DNA from: Clostridia bacterium
GTDB taxonomy: Bacteria; Bacillota; Clostridia; RGIG6154
Reading direction: 5' to 3'
Assembly (NCBI GenBank): GCA_017626145.1
Contig: JAGAJK010000060.1
Coordinates: 1 to 64,000, forward strand
Length of the DNA: 64,000 nucleotides
Each line of letters opens with the position of its first letter. The first letter of the stretch is position 1. Of the stretch, positions 53,274-63,736 are shown piece after piece. Below the pieces are notes generated by a model. That model saw nothing but the letters and a program-made list of their open reading frames with translations. It ran no database searches and was not told the origin of the DNA. The position numbers were made by a program, and so were the translations under genes.

Positions 53274-54797
53274 ATGATTATAACAGATATTAAAACAGAC
53301 ATTTATGCATCTGAATATGAACTTGAAAAAGAAATAATTCGCAAAACAGGCTATAAGCCTTATGATTATAAAGTCAGACGTAGGTCAGTTGATTCAAGAC
53401 ATGGTAAAATTAATTATGTTTATACTGTAGAGGTTCTGAAATCCTCAAATGAAGTTTTTGAAAAAACAGCACCTGTGATTTCTGCTATTTCACCGCATAA
53501 AAGACCTGTTATTGTAGGAGCCGGACCATCGGGATTGTTTTGCGCTTATGTATTAGCGCAAGCTGGTGCAAGACCTATTGTTCTTGAACGTGGTAAGCCT
53601 GTTCATTTACGTAAAATTGATGTAGAAAAATTTTCTCAAAATGGTATACTTAATATTGACTCTAATGTTCAGTTTGGTGAAGGTGGTGCCGGAACTTTTT
53701 CTGATGGTAAGCTAATGAGTGGTATAAATGATCCACTTATGAGATATATGACTGATATATTCATTGAATGTGGTGCCAAAGAGGAAATTTCTTTTGTTGC
53801 AAAACCTCATATAGGTACTGATGCGTTAGTTGATATTGTTAAAAATCTTCGAATAAAGATTGAAGAAAATGGTGGTAATGTTATTTTTAATTCAAAAATG
53901 ACCGATATATCCATTAATAACGGCGGTATTTCAACTGTTGTGGCTGATAAAGAATATGAAACTGATGATTTGATTTTAGCAATAGGACATTCGGCTCGTG
54001 ATACTTTTTCTATGCTGAACAAAAAAGGTATAAACTTACAAGCAAAGCCTTTTTCGGTCGGTGTGCGCATAGAACATAGCCAGGATATGATTAATTCTGT
54101 AAGGTACGGAAAAGGTGCTGATATCGGTATACTTGGTGCGGCTGATTATAAGCTTTCGTATCATACTAAAGAAAACAGAGGAGTTTATACTTTCTGTATG
54201 TGTCCCGGTGGATTCGTGGTTGCTTCTTCATCTGACGAAGGCGGTGTTGTAACTAACGGGATGAGTTATTCTGACAGAGGGGGAGTAAACGCTAACAGTG
54301 CTCTTTTGGTTAGTGTAGGTGTCGAAGATTTTCAAAGGAATCATCCGTTGTCAGGTTTTGAATTTCAACGAAAAATAGAAGAAAAAGCATTTATGGAAGG
54401 TGGCGGTAATTATTTTGCACCTTGTCAGCTGTTAGGTGATTATTTAAAAAATGAACCTTCAGATAGGATTTGTGATATAAAGCCTACATATAAACCCGGT
54501 ATTAAGTTATGTAACTTAAATAAAATTTTTCCTGAGTTTATAAATGATTCTATCAAAGAGGCCATTCCTGTTTTTGAAAGAAAGTTAAAAGGGTTTGCTA
54601 ACGATAATGCTGTTTTGACAGCCCCTGAAACACGAAGTTCTTCTCCTGTCAAAATTCCTCGTGATAAGCAATTTATGTGCAATATAAATGGTATTTATCC
54701 AATTGGTGAAGGTGCGGGATATGCAGGCGGCATAACGTCTTCAGCCGTTGACGGTATTCGATGTGCATTAAACATAATAAATAAATATGTTAATTAA
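53274..54797 (+). CDS. FAD-dependent dehydrogenase, uncharacterised family
   Basis: 507 residues from ATG 53274; the frame is open further upstream but within the preceding gene. An N-terminal 75-residue domain (VRRRSVDSRHGKINYVYTVEV) is followed by PVIVGAGPSGLFCAYVLAQAGARPIVLERG (FAD loop), FGEGGAGTFSDGKL, and SSSPVKIPRD near the end. This is a well-conserved family of Firmicutes and other bacteria with no settled reaction. Cotranscribed with the previous flavoprotein. Ends at a bidirectional terminator. Confidence 0.85.
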   Translation: MIITDIKTDIYASEYELEKEIIRKTGYKPYDYKVRRRSVDSRHGKINYVYTVEVLKSSNEVFEKTAPVISAISPHKRPVIVGAGPSGLFCAYVLAQAGARPIVLERGKPVHLRKIDVEKFSQNGILNIDSNVQFGEGGAGTFSDGKLMSGINDPLMRYMTDIFIECGAKEEISFVAKPHIGTDALVDIVKNLRIKIEENGGNVIFNSKMTDISINNGGISTVVADKEYETDDLILAIGHSARDTFSMLNKKGINLQAKPFSVGVRIEHSQDMINSVRYGKGADIGILGAADYKLSYHTKENRGVYTFCMCPGGFVVASSSDEGGVVTNGMSYSDRGGVNANSALLVSVGVEDFQRNHPLSGFEFQRKIEEKAFMEGGGNYFAPCQLLGDYLKNEPSDRICDIKPTYKPGIKLCNLNKIFPEFINDSIKEAIPVFERKLKGFANDNAVLTAPETRSSSPVKIPRDKQFMCNINGIYPIGEGAGYAGGITSSAVDGIRCALNIINKYVN

Positions 54798-54798
54798 A

Positions 54799-54832
54799 AT
54801 ATGTGTTTGCTTCCAGCAAACACATATTTTTA
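54799..54832. terminator. Bidirectional terminator
   Basis: ATATGTGTTTGC pairs with GCAAACACATAT (loop TTCCA-like), T/A tracts on both sides, between convergent genes. Confidence 0.9.
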
Positions 54833-55276
54833 GTTTTTAAATTTTATAGGAAAGGAGTTTATAATTTTTACAAAAGTTGAAACTATAATTATCCCTAATG
54901 CTATTGCAGTAGCTATTTTCAGGGTTTCGGTGCCTTTTTCCGCAAATTTGATAAAATCGTTGCTAAAGAGAGCCTGCATAGTATAGTACAAAGAACTTCC
55001 GGGTATGAGGACAACGGATACAGGTATTAACACGGTGGTAGCCGGTGCTTTGTATATTCGTGCCATAAATTCAGAATATACGCCTGTTGCTACAGCGGAA
55101 ATCATATAACTTATAAAAATATTTTCGGTGCAAATAAAGGATATTATATAGCAAAACCAAACAACAGCACCACCTACGCTGTTTACTAATATCAATTTAG
55201 TTTTTGAATTAAAAACCAAAGAGAATCCTATAGTACCAATTACAGCCATCAGTATCTGAATAGTATATTCAATCAT
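54830..55276 (-). CDS. ThrE-type exporter, C-terminal subunit (DUF3815)
   Basis: 148 residues with four membrane helices (IQILMAVIGTIGFSLVF; GGAVVWFCYIISFI; AVATGVYSEFMARIYKAPATTVLIPVSVVLIPGSSLYY; ...). PGSSLYY is typical of the ThrB-like part. In most bacteria the threonine/serine exporter ThrE is one protein; here, as in many Firmicutes, it is split. Start overlaps the end of its partner gene by four bases. Confidence 0.85.
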   Translation of the reverse strand: MIEYTIQILMAVIGTIGFSLVFNSKTKLILVNSVGGAVVWFCYIISFICTENIFISYMISAVATGVYSEFMARIYKAPATTVLIPVSVVLIPGSSLYYTMQALFSNDFIKFAEKGTETLKIATAIALGIIIVSTFVKIINSFPIKFKN

Positions 55277-56025
55277 ATTGCACCTCCGAATATAAGTGTT
55301 GTCAGGAAATATCCTCCTGCTATAGCTATAGCTGTCAGAAGTGCTTCAGATATGTTTAAAAGTCCGGTCATTGTATCTCCGACAATTAAATCTCTTATAG
55401 CATTAGTGAGTGCTATTCCGGGTATAAGCAACATAATATTTCCAATTATTATTTTGTCTGAATTACAATTTAATCCTGTGAGTGCTATGTTGTAGGCAAG
55501 AGAACTTACTGTAAAACTAAGCACTATATTCGTGAAAACTCTATTTAAATTAACAGATTCTATTATCGCAAATATAAATCTTGCTATAATAGCTATTATT
55601 GATGAAAATAAAGCATCATTAAGGGTTCCACCAAAAAACATAGTGAAAGAACCTGCAACTATGAACCAGGCTACATATTTGATAAAGTTATTTTTGTTGT
55701 TTTTCTCAAGAATTTTAAGTTGTTCACTAATGTATGCTGCATCGGGTTTATTATCACATATTTCTCTTGATAAATTGTTAAGTTTATCAAAGAGTTCAAA
55801 GTCAGTTTTATGTCTTTTTATTCTTCTTGTTTGGGTTATTATTTTATTATCAATGCATACAGTCAAAACGATAGATGATGTTATTGTAAAAACATCGACG
55901 TGTTCTGCTCCATAGGCTTTACATATTCTTGAAATTGAATCTTCAACCCTGCTGACTTCCGCTCCACTGCATAGTAGCCTTTCTCCAATAGTAAGTGCAA
56001 GTGATACTAATTTTTCGCAATCCAT
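55273..56025 (-). CDS. ThrE-type exporter, N-terminal subunit (DUF1212)
   Basis: 250 residues. The first 120 residues are the soluble family domain (LALTIGERLLCSGAEVSRVEDSISRICKAYG) and the rest are membrane helices with LLIPGIALTNAIRDLIVGDTMTG (family motif). It probably exports threonine, serine or another amino acid with its partner. GAGGTG precedes the start. Divergent tRNA gene is upstream. Confidence 0.85.
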   Translation of the reverse strand: MDCEKLVSLALTIGERLLCSGAEVSRVEDSISRICKAYGAEHVDVFTITSSIVLTVCIDNKIITQTRRIKRHKTDFELFDKLNNLSREICDNKPDAAYISEQLKILEKNNKNNFIKYVAWFIVAGSFTMFFGGTLNDALFSSIIAIIARFIFAIIESVNLNRVFTNIVLSFTVSSLAYNIALTGLNCNSDKIIIGNIMLLIPGIALTNAIRDLIVGDTMTGLLNISEALLTAIAIAGGYFLTTLIFGGAI

Positions 56026-56055
56026 TTTTCACCTCGTAAAAGTATTATATAAAAC

Positions 56056-56084
56056 AAAAAGACACCTGAAAAGGTATCTTTTTG
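56056..56084 (-). terminator. Terminator of tRNA-Arg
   Basis: On the complement, AAAAAGATACC pairs with GGTGTCTTTTT around TTTTCA (one G-T pair), three bases beyond the tRNA 3' end. Confidence 0.8.
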
Positions 56085-56086
56085 CC

Positions 56087-56163
56087 TGGCACATCCGGAG
56101 GGATTCGAACCCCCGACCGACCGGTTCGTAGCCGGTTACTCTATCCAGCTGAGCTACGGATGC
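56087..56163 (-). tRNA. tRNA-Arg(ACG)
   Basis: 77 bases including encoded CCA (complement of 56087-56089). Acceptor GCATCCG pairs with CGGATGT. Anticodon loop CTACGAA between ACCGG and CCGGT gives anticodon ACG (Arg, reads CGN via inosine). TTCGAAT in the T loop and AGCTCAGCTGGATAGAG in the D arm are typical. Confidence 0.95.
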
Positions 56164-56297
56164 ATATCCAACAATTAGATATAATATCATAAATCAAAGG
56201 AAAAATCAAGTGTTTTTAATATTTTTTTAATTATTATTCAAATTACTTTAAAGTTTCAGTGTTTCCTGAAAGATTTTTATTAAATTTAACATACCAA

Positions 56298-57539
56298 TCA
56301 GTTTAAATTTGATTTCAATGTTGTATCCTGAGCATTGGTTATTTTATGTGATAAATGTGTATTTATCAGACTTGCTCTCATTATGCAGTTGTGACCGTAT
56401 TTAGCTCTTAAATCATCTATTGAATTATCGGTTTTCAACGCTTTTGAAGTTATTTCATTTGTAAAAAAACAACATTGCATATCTTCACTCGTTTGAAACT
56501 CAGTTAACGTGATTGTAATAGCTCTTATAGGCGAACAGTTCCACATTTCATTAAATATTTCTTTTGAATAATGGAATATTTCATATGTGGAAGAAACAGG
56601 AGAGTATAAAGCTTTTTGATGTGAATATGTTTTAAAATCAGAAGATTTTAAAGAAACGCTGATGACAGTAGCCGTCAATTTTTTCTTTCTTAATCTTTCG
56701 CCCACTTTTTCTGCGAGTCCAAGTAAGACACTGTAGGCTGATTTTGAAGTTGTTATATTTTTTGGTAATGTTGCTCCGTTTCCGATACTTTTAGCTTCAG
56801 ATTCTTTGTGATTCACTTTTGAGATATCAATGCCATTAGCATAACACCATGTAAGTTCACCTTGTTCTTTAAGATATGAACGTAAGAACTTACGATCACA
56901 TCGTGCTACGTCCCCAATTGTATAAAGTCCTATATTTTTAAGCTTTTCTTCAGTTTTTCTGCCGACCATAAATAATTCGGAAACTGGTAAAGGCCACATT
57001 TTGCTTTGAATTTCATCGGGGAAAAGTGTATGGATTTTATCAGGTTTTTCAAAATCGGAAGCCATTTTTGCCAGAAGCTTATTATTGGATATGCCTATAT
57101 TTACTGTAACGCCCATTTCTTTTTTTATAGCTTCACTTATAAGTTTTGCTCCATTTATGGGTGAACCGAAATGATATTCCATATTTGTATAATCCAAAAA
57201 TAGTTCATCCACTGAGAATTGTTCTACAAAAGGTGAATATTTTGTGCAAATATCTATCATTTTTTTTGAGCATTCGTTATATAATTTAAAATCAGGATGA
57301 ACAATTTTTAAATCTGGACATTTTTCTTTAGCTTTGTAAAGAGGTTCACCTGTTTGTATCCCAAATTTCTTGGCTGAGATGGATTTTGCCAGAACAATGC
57401 CAGTTCTCGAATGTTCACGTCCGCCTATAACAGCAGGAATTTCTCTTAAATCAGGAAATAAACCGTATTTGATTCTTTTTGCAGCAGTCCATGAAAGAAA
57501 AGCTGAATTAACATCTATATGAAAAATAATTCGTTCCAT
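56298..57539 (-). CDS. Y-family DNA polymerase (Pol IV/UmuC-like)
   Basis: 413 residues. Catalytic motifs: IIFHIDVNSAFLSW (first Asp) and FSVDELFLDYTNM (second acidic pair, Asp-Glu) near residue 105, then helix-hairpin-helix (VGRKTEEKLKNIGLYTIGDVARC) and little-finger domains. Does translesion synthesis. The promoter has a LexA box, so it is damage-inducible. DinB is the most likely name, but the UvrX/UmuC-type group is hard to exclude. No beta-clamp motif was assigned. Confidence 0.88.
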   Translation of the reverse strand: MERIIFHIDVNSAFLSWTAAKRIKYGLFPDLREIPAVIGGREHSRTGIVLAKSISAKKFGIQTGEPLYKAKEKCPDLKIVHPDFKLYNECSKKMIDICTKYSPFVEQFSVDELFLDYTNMEYHFGSPINGAKLISEAIKKEMGVTVNIGISNNKLLAKMASDFEKPDKIHTLFPDEIQSKMWPLPVSELFMVGRKTEEKLKNIGLYTIGDVARCDRKFLRSYLKEQGELTWCYANGIDISKVNHKESEAKSIGNGATLPKNITTSKSAYSVLLGLAEKVGERLRKKKLTATVISVSLKSSDFKTYSHQKALYSPVSSTYEIFHYSKEIFNEMWNCSPIRAITITLTEFQTSEDMQCCFFTNEITSKALKTDNSIDDLRAKYGHNCIMRASLINTHLSHKITNAQDTTLKSNLN

Positions 57540-57558
57540 TAAATCACCTCTCTATTAT

Positions 57559-57587
57559 ATTATACTCGAACATTTGTTCGATGTAAA
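57559..57587 (-). promoter_or_regulatory. SOS-controlled promoter (LexA box)
   Basis: On the complement: TTTACA, 17-base spacer, TATAAT. The spacer contains CGAACAAATGTTCG (57567-57580), with the CGAAC...GTTCG arms of the Gram-positive LexA box, so LexA would cover the promoter core. Confidence 0.85.
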
Positions 57588-57628
57588 GAGATTTTTTAAA
57601 ATATTCTAAAAAATATTATTTATATATG

Positions 57629-57657
57629 TTGAAAGTTATGAAAAAATGTGTTAAAAT
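57629..57657 (+). promoter_or_regulatory. Sigma-A promoter of cysE operon
   Basis: TTGAAA (57629-57634), 17-base spacer, TAAAAT (57652-57657), 28 bases before the TTG start. Confidence 0.65.
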
Positions 57658-57685
57658 ATAATGAAAATGATAGTGGGGTGGAATT

Positions 57686-58324
57686 TTGTTTAAAACCATA
57701 AGAGAAGATTTACAAACAATACTTGAACGTGATCCTGCTGCAAGAAATGCTATGGAAGTTTTCTTTATGTATCCTGGCTTCAAAGCGGTTATGAATCATC
57801 GTATAGCACATTGGTTTTATAAACATGGACATAAATTTATAGCCACTTCCATATCAAACAGAGTCAGAAGAAAATATGGTATTGAAATTCATCCTGCGGC
57901 ACAAATCGGCAGAGGTGTGTTTATCGATCATGGTATGGGTGTTGTTATCGGTGAAACTGCAATAATTGGGGATAACTGCACTATATATCAGGGAGTTACA
58001 TTAGGTGGCACAGGAAAACATAAAGGAAAAAGACATCCTACCATAGGAAATAATGTTTTGATAGGGTGTGGAGCAAAGGTTTTAGGGCCATTTACCGTAG
58101 GCGACAACAGCAAGATAGCTGCAAATGCAGTTGTTTTGCAGGAGGTTCCGGCAAATTGCACTTGTGTCGGCATACCGGCAAGAATTGTGAAACGTGATAA
58201 CATAAAAGTTACAACCAACTTTGATCATATTCATATGCCTGACCCTGTTTCTCAGGAACTTTGTAAATTATCACATAGAATTGATGTTCTTGAAAAATCA
58301 AATTCAGATTCGGAGGAAATTTAA
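57686..58324 (+). CDS. cysE: Serine O-acetyltransferase CysE
   Basis: 212 residues from TTG 57686 with GGGGTGG upstream. N-terminal helical part, then left-handed parallel beta-helix with DHGMGVVIGETAIIGDNCTIYQGVTLGG (catalytic His region) and the family's GTGKHKGKRHPTIGNNVLIG. Makes O-acetylserine for cysteine. Its stop overlaps the cysS start by one base: cysteine synthesis and tRNA charging in one unit. Confidence 0.93.
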   Translation: MFKTIREDLQTILERDPAARNAMEVFFMYPGFKAVMNHRIAHWFYKHGHKFIATSISNRVRRKYGIEIHPAAQIGRGVFIDHGMGVVIGETAIIGDNCTIYQGVTLGGTGKHKGKRHPTIGNNVLIGCGAKVLGPFTVGDNSKIAANAVVLQEVPANCTCVGIPARIVKRDNIKVTTNFDHIHMPDPVSQELCKLSHRIDVLEKSNSDSEEI

Positions 58325-59709
58325 TGAAACTTTTTAATACATTGACACGAAAAAAAGAAGAATTTGTACCGGTTGAATCCGGAAAAGTGAGTATGTATGT
58401 ATGCGGACCCACTGTTTATAACTATATTCACATAGGTAATGCACGTCCGATGATTGTTTTTGATACGGTTCGCAGATATTTTGAATATAAAGGTTACGCT
58501 GTAAATTATGTATCTAACTTTACAGATGTAGATGATAAAATTATAAAAAAAGCAAATGAAGAAGGTGTTGACTCTTCGGTTATTTCTGAGCGTTATATAC
58601 AAGAATGTAAAAAAGATATGGAAGCTATGAACGTTAAGGAAGCAACCACTCATCCAAAAGCAACTGAGGAAATTGATGGTATGATAGAAATGATTCAAAA
58701 CCTTATTGATAAAGGTTTTGCGTACAATGCCAACGGAACCGTTTATTTCAGAACAAGAGCTTTTTCTGATTATGGTAAACTTTCCAAGAAGAACATAGAT
58801 GAATTGCAGGCAGGTCATCGTGAAATTCAGGTTACCGGTGAAGATGGAAAAGAAGATTATTTTGATTTTGTTTTATGGAAGCCTAAAAAAGAGGGAGAAC
58901 CCTCCTGGCAGTCGCCGTGGAGTGACGGAAGACCGGGATGGCATATTGAATGTTCTGTTATGTCCAAAAAGTATTTGGGTGAGCAGATTGATATCCATGC
59001 CGGAGGCGAAGATCTTATTTTCCCTCATCATGAAAATGAAATAGCACAGAGTGAAGCTGCAAACGGAAAAGAGTTTGCTAAATACTGGTTGCATAATGGT
59101 TTTTTAAATATTGATAATGTTAAAATGAGTAAATCATTAGGTAATTTCCGTACTGTTCGTGAAATTGGTGAGCAATATGACTTACAGGTTTTAAGATTCT
59201 TTATGCTTAGTGCACATTACAGAAGTCCATTAAACTTCAGTGCAGAATTGATGGAAGCATCTAAAAACGGTCTTGAACGTATTTTGAATGCAGTAGACAG
59301 ATTGAGAGAATTAAATGGTATTGACGCCCCGGAAACTGAACTTAAGGAAGTTTCATCACTCGTTGAAAAGTTTGAAAATGCTATGGATGACGATTTTAAT
59401 ACCGCTGATGCTGTTTCTGCTATTTTTGAATTAGTAAAATATGCTAATGTAAATCTGACCGAAGAATCATCTAATGCAGATATTTTAAAAACACTTTCAG
59501 TAATTCAGGAACTTTGCGATGTTTTAGGTATAATTACCGATAAAAAAGAAGAGTTTATTGATGCAGATATCGAAGCTTTGATTGAAGAAAGACAGAACGC
59601 AAGAAAGAATAAAGATTTTGCACTTGCTGATAAAATACGTGACGATCTTAAAGCACAGGGAATCATCCTTGAAGATACACCTCAGGGGGTAAAATGGAAG
59701 AGAATGTAG
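58324..59709 (+). CDS. cysS: Cysteinyl-tRNA synthetase CysS
   Basis: 461 residues, class I: CGPTVYNYIHIGNARPM (HIGN) near 28-43, zinc-binding region near 206, KMSKSLGN (KMSKS) near 266. Charges tRNA-Cys. Overlaps mrnC by 16 bases. The cysE-cysS order is common in Firmicutes. Confidence 0.95.
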   Translation: MKLFNTLTRKKEEFVPVESGKVSMYVCGPTVYNYIHIGNARPMIVFDTVRRYFEYKGYAVNYVSNFTDVDDKIIKKANEEGVDSSVISERYIQECKKDMEAMNVKEATTHPKATEEIDGMIEMIQNLIDKGFAYNANGTVYFRTRAFSDYGKLSKKNIDELQAGHREIQVTGEDGKEDYFDFVLWKPKKEGEPSWQSPWSDGRPGWHIECSVMSKKYLGEQIDIHAGGEDLIFPHHENEIAQSEAANGKEFAKYWLHNGFLNIDNVKMSKSLGNFRTVREIGEQYDLQVLRFFMLSAHYRSPLNFSAELMEASKNGLERILNAVDRLRELNGIDAPETELKEVSSLVEKFENAMDDDFNTADAVSAIFELVKYANVNLTEESSNADILKTLSVIQELCDVLGIITDKKEEFIDADIEALIEERQNARKNKDFALADKIRDDLKAQGIILEDTPQGVKWKRM

Positions 59710-60083
59710 TAACAAAAGGTGACAGATATTCACCACTCGCTCTTGCTTTTTTGGGAGATGCAGTTTTTGAAATGTATATAAGAGAACATTTGTTAAGTAA
59801 AGCAAATGCACCTGTTGACAGTTTACATAAAAAAGCTGTAAGGTATGTAAAAGCATCTGCTCAGTGCGAAGCTTTTGATAGAATTGAACCATATCTGAAT
59901 GAAAAGGAATTAAGAGTTTTCAAAAGAGGCCGAAATGCTAAAATTAACACAAAAGCTAAAAACGCAGCTCTTTCCGAATATAAAAAAGCAACAGGTTTTG
60001 AAACTCTTTTAGGTTACCTTCATATCAATGGGGATATTTCAAGGCTTAATGAATTGCTTAGTATAGCGGCAGTTTTTAATTAA
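59694..60083 (+). CDS. mrnC: Mini-ribonuclease III MrnC
   Basis: 129 residues. RNase III catalytic domain without the dsRNA-binding domain: LAFLGDAVFEMYIREHLLSK (first acidic motif) and the FKRGRNAKINTKAKNA segment. Matures 23S rRNA in B. subtilis. Overlaps the end of cysS, so coupled. Confidence 0.93.
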   Translation: MEENVVTKGDRYSPLALAFLGDAVFEMYIREHLLSKANAPVDSLHKKAVRYVKASAQCEAFDRIEPYLNEKELRVFKRGRNAKINTKAKNAALSEYKKATGFETLLGYLHINGDISRLNELLSIAAVFN

Positions 60084-60112
60084 CGGATATAATAATTTTT
60101 AAGGAGAACAAC

Positions 60113-60967
60113 ATGGATACAAGAGAAATTAACAAGCTTAATTTAATGGCTTACAAAATCAGGAGAAATGTCATTGAAGCGGTATATAACGCAGCTTCCG
60201 GACATCCGGGCGGATCGCTTTCAATTGCTGAAATTTTATCAGTTCTTTATTTCAAAGAAATGAAAGTTAATCCTAAAAATCCCAAAGATCCTGACAGAGA
60301 CAGACTTGTTCTTTCAAAAGGACATTGTTCACCTGCGCTTTATGGTGTTCTTGCTGAAAAAGGATATTTTCCTGTAGAAGATATAAAAACCTTCAGAAAG
60401 GTTGACAGTTATCTTCAGGGTCATCCTGATATGAAAGGTGTTCCCGGTGTAGATATGTCGACCGGTTCTTTGGGACAAGGTGTAAGTGCTGCAAACGGAA
60501 TGGCTCTTGCGGCTAAAATTGACAATAAAGATTACCGTGTATATAGTATTTTAGGTGATGGTGAAATTGAAGAAGGTCAGGTTTGGGAAGCTGCTATGTA
60601 TGCATCTCATTACAAGCTTGATAACCATACTGTATTTGTTGATTTTAACGGTCTTCAGATTGATGGTCCGATAAGTAAAGTTATGTCTTCCGAACCTATT
60701 GATAAGAAATTTGAAGCATTTGGTTTTAACGTTATAACAATTGATGCTCACGACGTAGTAGCTATTTCAAATGCTATTGAGTGTGCCAAAAACTGCAAAG
60801 GTAAACCTACTGCAATAATTTGCAAATCTACAAAGGGTAAGGGTGTATCTTATATGGAAAATCAGGTTTCATGGCACGGCTCTGCTCCCAAAAAAGAACA
60901 GTATGATATAGCTGTTTGTGAGCTTGATAAAAAAATTACTGAATTGGAGGAACTTATCAATGAGTGA
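60113..60967 (+). CDS. Transketolase, N-terminal subunit
   Basis: 284 residues, the thiamine-diphosphate-binding half: GHPGGSLSIAEILSVL, SKGHCSPALYG, and ILGDGEIEEGQVWEAAMYA (TPP motif GDG...). Transketolase is split into two genes in many Clostridia and archaea. It works in the pentose phosphate pathway. Ends overlapping the partner by 8 bases. GGAG site precedes the ATG. Confidence 0.94.
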   Translation: MDTREINKLNLMAYKIRRNVIEAVYNAASGHPGGSLSIAEILSVLYFKEMKVNPKNPKDPDRDRLVLSKGHCSPALYGVLAEKGYFPVEDIKTFRKVDSYLQGHPDMKGVPGVDMSTGSLGQGVSAANGMALAAKIDNKDYRVYSILGDGEIEEGQVWEAAMYASHYKLDNHTVFVDFNGLQIDGPISKVMSSEPIDKKFEAFGFNVITIDAHDVVAISNAIECAKNCKGKPTAIICKSTKGKGVSYMENQVSWHGSAPKKEQYDIAVCELDKKITELEELINE

Positions 60968-61904
60968 TATTAAAATAGCAACAAGAGAAGCTTATGGTAA
61001 AGCACTTGCAGAACTTGGAGAAAAATATGATTTTGTTGTATTGGATGCTGACTTAAGCGAAGCTACAAAAACTAAAATCTTTGCCGATAAGTTTCCTGAA
61101 AGATTTTTTGACACAGGTATTGCTGAAGGTAATATGATTGCTACAGCTGCAGGTATAGCATCTTGCGGAAAGACAGTTTTTGCAAGCTCATTTGCAATGT
61201 TTGCAGCAGGACGTGCATTTGAACAGATAAGAAATTCTGTTTGTTACCCCAATTTAAATGTTAAAATCGGTGCAACTCATGGTGGTATTTCTGTTGGTGA
61301 AGACGGTGCTACTCATCAGTGTTTAGAGGATTTGGCAATAATGAGAACAATTCCGAATATGATTGTTATTAATCCTTGCGATGCTGTTGAAGCTAAAGCG
61401 GCTGTTGAAGCTGCAATTAACCATTATGGTCCTGTTTATTTGAGATTTTGCAGATTAGCTACACCTGTTCTTTTTGATGAAGCTACATATAAGTTTGAAA
61501 TCGGAAAAGGTATTGTTTTAAAAGACGGCAATGATGTTACAATAGTTGCTAACGGACTTATGGTTAACGATGCTTTAAAAGCTTCTGAAATGCTTGAAAA
61601 AGATGGTATTTCAGCAGCTGTAATAGATATGCATACAATTAAACCTATTGATAAGGATTTGATTGTTGAATACGCAAAGAAAACCGGTGCAATTGTTACT
61701 GCTGAAGAGCATAATATTTATGGCGGTCTTGGCAGTGCTGTTGCTGAAGTAGTTTCTGAAACAGTTCCTGTACCTGTTTTAAGAATCGGTGTTAATGATA
61801 AATTCGGAAAATCGGGCACACCTGCAGCATTATTTGAAGAATATGGATTGACTGCAGTTGAAATATATAATAAAGCCAAAGAATCAATTAAAATAAAGAA
61901 ATAG
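60960..61904 (+). CDS. Transketolase, C-terminal subunit
   Basis: 314 residues from ATG 60960 with GGAGGA 10 bases upstream; an earlier in-frame start at 60918 lies in the partner gene. Pyrimidine-binding domain ([19 protein letters not shown] with the catalytic Glu) and C-terminal domain ([17 protein letters not shown]). Forms the active enzyme with the N-terminal half. The gene before fucI, 13 bases apart. Confidence 0.94.
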   Translation: MSDIKIATREAYGKALAELGEKYDFVVLDADLSEATKTKIFADKFPERFFDTGIAEGNMIATAAGIASCGKTVFASSFAMFAAGRAFEQIRNSVCYPNLNVKIGATHGGISVGEDGATHQCLEDLAIMRTIPNMIVINPCDAVEAKAAVEAAINHYGPVYLRFCRLATPVLFDEATYKFEIGKGIVLKDGNDVTIVANGLMVNDALKASEMLEKDGISAAVIDMHTIKPIDKDLIVEYAKKTGAIVTAEEHNIYGGLGSAVAEVVSETVPVPVLRIGVNDKFGKSGTPAALFEEYGLTAVEIYNKAKESIKIKK

Positions 61905-61917
61905 GAGGAAGAAAATC

Positions 61918-63723
61918 ATGGCAGAAAACAGATTAATTGGTGGTTACCCAGTAATTGGTATCCGCCCAACAATCGATGGTCGTAGAGGACCACTTAAGGT
62001 AAGAGAATCATTAGAGGTTCAGACGATGAATATGGCTAAATCAGCAGCTAAATTATTCACAGAAAACCTTAAGTATTCAAACGGTGAACCCGTTAAAGTT
62101 GTAATTGCTGATACAACTATCGGTAGAGTTGCAGAAGCTGCAGCTTGTGCTGAAAAGTTCAAAAAAGAGGGTGTTGATATCACTCTTACAGTAACACCTT
62201 GCTGGTGCTACGGTTCTGAAACAATGGATATGGACAAAGATACAATTAAAGCTGTATGGGGCTTTAATGGCACAGAAAGACCTGGTGCTGTATATTTAGC
62301 AGCAGTCCTTGCTTCACACGCACAGAAGGGTCTTCCTGCTTTCGGTATCTACGGTCATGATGTTCAGGATATTGATGATACATCTATTCCTGCAGACGTT
62401 GAAGAAAAACTTTTAAGATTCGGCCGTGCTGCTGTTGCTGTTGCAACAATGAGAGGTAAGTCATATCTCCAGATTGGTTCAATTTGTATGGGTATCGGTG
62501 GTTCTATCATCGATTCACATTTCATTGAAGATTATCTCGGCATGAGAGTTGAATCTGTTGATGAAGTAGAAATCATCAGAAGAATGACAGAAGGCATCTA
62601 TGATGCTAAAGAAGTTGAAAAGGCATCAAAATGGATTAAAGAAAACTGTATCGAAGGCTTTGATAAGAATCCTGAAGATATGCAGCTTACAAGAGAAAAG
62701 AAAGATGAGCAGTGGGAATTCGTTGCTAAAATGTACTGCATAATCAAAGACCTTATGAACGGTAATAAGAACCTTCCTGAAGGTTGCGAAGAAGAAATGG
62801 TTGGTCATAACGCGATTGCAGCAGGTTTCCAGGGTCAGAGACAGTGGACAGACTTCTATCCAAACTGTGACTTCCCTGAAGCTATGCTTAATACTTCATT
62901 CGATCACAATGGTGCAAGAGAACCATACGTTTTAGCTACAGAAAATGACGTTCTTAATGGTCTTGGTATGCTCTTTATGAAACTTCTTACAAACAGAGCT
63001 CAGATTTTTGCTGATGTTCGTACATATTGGAGTGGAGATGCTGTTAAGAGAGTAACAGGTTATGAAATTGAAGGCAAAGCCAAAGAGGCTGATGGATTTA
63101 TTCACCTTATCAATTCAGGTGCAGCTTGTCTTGATGCAAACGGCGAAGCTAAAGATGCAAACGGAAACGGTGTTATTAAGCCTTGGTATGAAGTAACAGA
63201 AGCTGATCAGAAAGCTATTATGGAAGCTACAACATGGAATCCGGCTGACCTTGGATATTTCAGAGGTGGCGGCTATTCTTCAAGATTCTTAACAAGAGCC
63301 GAAATGCCTGCCACAATGATAAGACTTAACCTTGTTAAAGGTCTTGGACCGGTTCTTCAGATTGCTGAAGGTTGGACAGTTAATCTTCCTGATGAAGTAT
63401 CAGATACTCTTTGGAAGAGAACTGACTACACATGGCCTTGCACATGGTTTGCTCCAAGATGCACAGGTGAAGGTGCTTTTAAAACAGCTTACGATGTAAT
63501 GAATAACTGGGGTGCAAACCACGGTGCTATTTCATATGGTCATATTGGTGCTGACTTAATTACACTTTGTTCTATGCTCAGAATTCCTGTATGTATGCAC
63601 AATGTTCCTGAAGAGAAAATCTTCAGACCTGCTGCGTGGAATGCTTTCGGTATGGATAAAGAAGGTTCTGATTACAGAGCTTGTGAAAATTACGGTCCAA
63701 TGTATGGTAAGTGCAGTAAGTAA
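61918..63723 (+). CDS. fucI: L-fucose isomerase FucI
   Basis: 601 residues, close to E. coli FucI (591). N-terminal [39 protein letters not shown], and the C-terminal region with metal-binding His context ([19 protein letters not shown]). Converts L-fucose to L-fuculose using Mn(II). Together with the kinase that follows it opens fucose or rhamnose breakdown. The transketolase neighbour fits pentose and hexose catabolism. GGAGGA precedes the ATG. Confidence 0.94.
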   Translation: MAENRLIGGYPVIGIRPTIDGRRGPLKVRESLEVQTMNMAKSAAKLFTENLKYSNGEPVKVVIADTTIGRVAEAAACAEKFKKEGVDITLTVTPCWCYGSETMDMDKDTIKAVWGFNGTERPGAVYLAAVLASHAQKGLPAFGIYGHDVQDIDDTSIPADVEEKLLRFGRAAVAVATMRGKSYLQIGSICMGIGGSIIDSHFIEDYLGMRVESVDEVEIIRRMTEGIYDAKEVEKASKWIKENCIEGFDKNPEDMQLTREKKDEQWEFVAKMYCIIKDLMNGNKNLPEGCEEEMVGHNAIAAGFQGQRQWTDFYPNCDFPEAMLNTSFDHNGAREPYVLATENDVLNGLGMLFMKLLTNRAQIFADVRTYWSGDAVKRVTGYEIEGKAKEADGFIHLINSGAACLDANGEAKDANGNGVIKPWYEVTEADQKAIMEATTWNPADLGYFRGGGYSSRFLTRAEMPATMIRLNLVKGLGPVLQIAEGWTVNLPDEVSDTLWKRTDYTWPCTWFAPRCTGEGAFKTAYDVMNNWGANHGAISYGHIGADLITLCSMLRIPVCMHNVPEEKIFRPAAWNAFGMDKEGSDYRACENYGPMYGKCSK

Positions 63724-63736
63724 TTTTAAAATAACA

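Noticed and set aside
57600-57686. T-box riboswitch ahead of cysE-cysS
   Set aside because: The leader between promoter and start is too short and has no terminator/antiterminator or T-box sequence.
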